Of a stretch of 64,000 nucleotides of DNA, positions 63,613 through 64,000 are shown piece by piece. The notes below the pieces were generated by a model. The model did no database searches. It worked only from the letters and a program-made list of their open reading frames with translations, and had not been told where the DNA came from. The stretch is from an uncultured Lachnospiraceae bacterium (GTDB lineage: Bacteria > Bacillota > Clostridia > Lachnospirales > Lachnospiraceae), in assembly GCA_944384155.1 (NCBI GenBank), contig CALWSG010000059.1:1-64000 (forward strand), written 5' to 3'. Every line of letters begins with the position of its first letter. Position 1 is the stretch's first letter. A program made the translations under genes and the position numbers.

Positions 63613-64000
63613 GCCGTTATATAGATATTTTAAACCGTGGCAGGGAAATTTTAAAATTTTGTGAAATAGAGGATTTTGACACTGATGCATGGCTTTTGTT
63701 TGAATATGTGTTTGAAATGAACAGAACATCATATTTCCTTCATCAGCTTGATGAAAATCATAATATATCATTAGAAAATAAATATATTGAATTAATAAAG
63801 GCAAGATGCAGCAGGCTTCCGCTTCAGCATATTACGGGGCATCAGGAATTTATGGGCTTTGATTTTTTCGTTAACGAGAATACTCTTATTCCAAGGCAGG
63901 ACACGGAAATATTGGCAGAGAAGGCATTGGAATATATAAGGAAATATATGGATTTGAAAAGTGCAAATTCAGACAATACCGGTGTAAGCATTATGGATAT
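63609..64000 (+). CDS. prmC: Release factor glutamine methyltransferase, N-terminal part
   Basis: Starts at GTG 63609, overlapping the DUF1385 stop by four bases (GTGA), and runs off the window after about 130 residues. SRLPLQHITGHQEFMGFDF and LIPRQDTEILAEKAL are the N-terminal domain of PrmC/HemK, which methylates the glutamine of the GGQ motif in release factors. The methyltransferase core lies outside the window. A prfA gene is expected next. Confidence 0.93.
   Translation, partial: MSRYIDILNRGREILKFCEIEDFDTDAWLLFEYVFEMNRTSYFLHQLDENHNISLENKYIELIKARCSRLPLQHITGHQEFMGFDFFVNENTLIPRQDTEILAEKALEYIRKYMDLKSANSDNTGVSIMD

Overview
The window looks like chromosome of a low-GC, spore-forming anaerobic Firmicute, most likely Lachnospiraceae (Clostridia). 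The evidence is AT-rich codon use, a spoIIAA-spoIIAB-sigF sporulation operon, a formate/nitrite-type channel and many oxygen-sensitive radical SAM enzymes. It also has a T-box in front of valS and the rpmE-DUF1385-prmC order familiar in that family. There is no phage, insertion sequence, rRNA or CRISPR array. Genus assignment is inference.

Layout. Positions 1-1400 hold damaged accessory genes: an esterase tail, a flavodoxin lacking its FMN-loop half, and a hydrolase lacking its nucleophile segment. At 1400-5600 a hybrid histidine kinase diverges from an HPt protein and a REC/degenerate HD-GYP regulator, which looks like one phosphorelay. Next come an FNT channel, a ZIP metal transporter, a membrane phosphoesterase, a PlsY-like/GT28 lipid pair, an esterase, a PflA-like radical SAM enzyme, an XRE regulator and a large lipoprotein. 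At 15.1-17.7 kb the paired DNA-repair families TIGR03916 and TIGR03915 lie behind a promoter carrying a LexA-type box. At 17.7-23.9 kb are two large surface proteins, one with a von Willebrand A domain. At 24.0-30.4 kb is a complete F-type ATP synthase operon (atpBEFHAGDC). At 30.5-37.8 kb a LytTR/GHKL two-component pair precedes a DUF2712-like exported protein, a lipoprotein and an ABC exporter with three permeases.

From 37.8 kb the content is mostly core: T-box-valS, folC, a 47-residue small protein, a zinc-ribbon/TPR membrane protein, spoIIA, tRNA-Leu(UAG), a GreA-like factor, a CYTH protein and a DJ-1 protein. A lipoprotein-MoxR-DUF58-DUF4129 operon follows, then tig-clpP-clpX-lon-ysxC. 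After these come rho (reverse strand, with a repetitive disordered insert), malic enzyme, a YtqA-like radical SAM protein, DUF4364, rpmE, DUF1385 and the start of prmC at the window edge.

The most unusual signal is a dispersed leader element found five times (10477, 11473, 16816, 19805 on the reverse strand, 38152), always ending at the ribosome binding site of an unrelated gene. Three copies can fold as an H-type pseudoknot: a stem of the type GGCTTATTTGTG/CACAAATAAGCC has GGAGCG in its loop, and this pairs with a downstream CGCTCC. The same CTCC can instead pair with the Shine-Dalgarno GGAG five bases later. The valS copy has changed both sides of the loop pairing in a largely compensatory way. 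This is the architecture of a translational RNA switch or an RNA-structured mobile leader. I do not recognise it as a described family.
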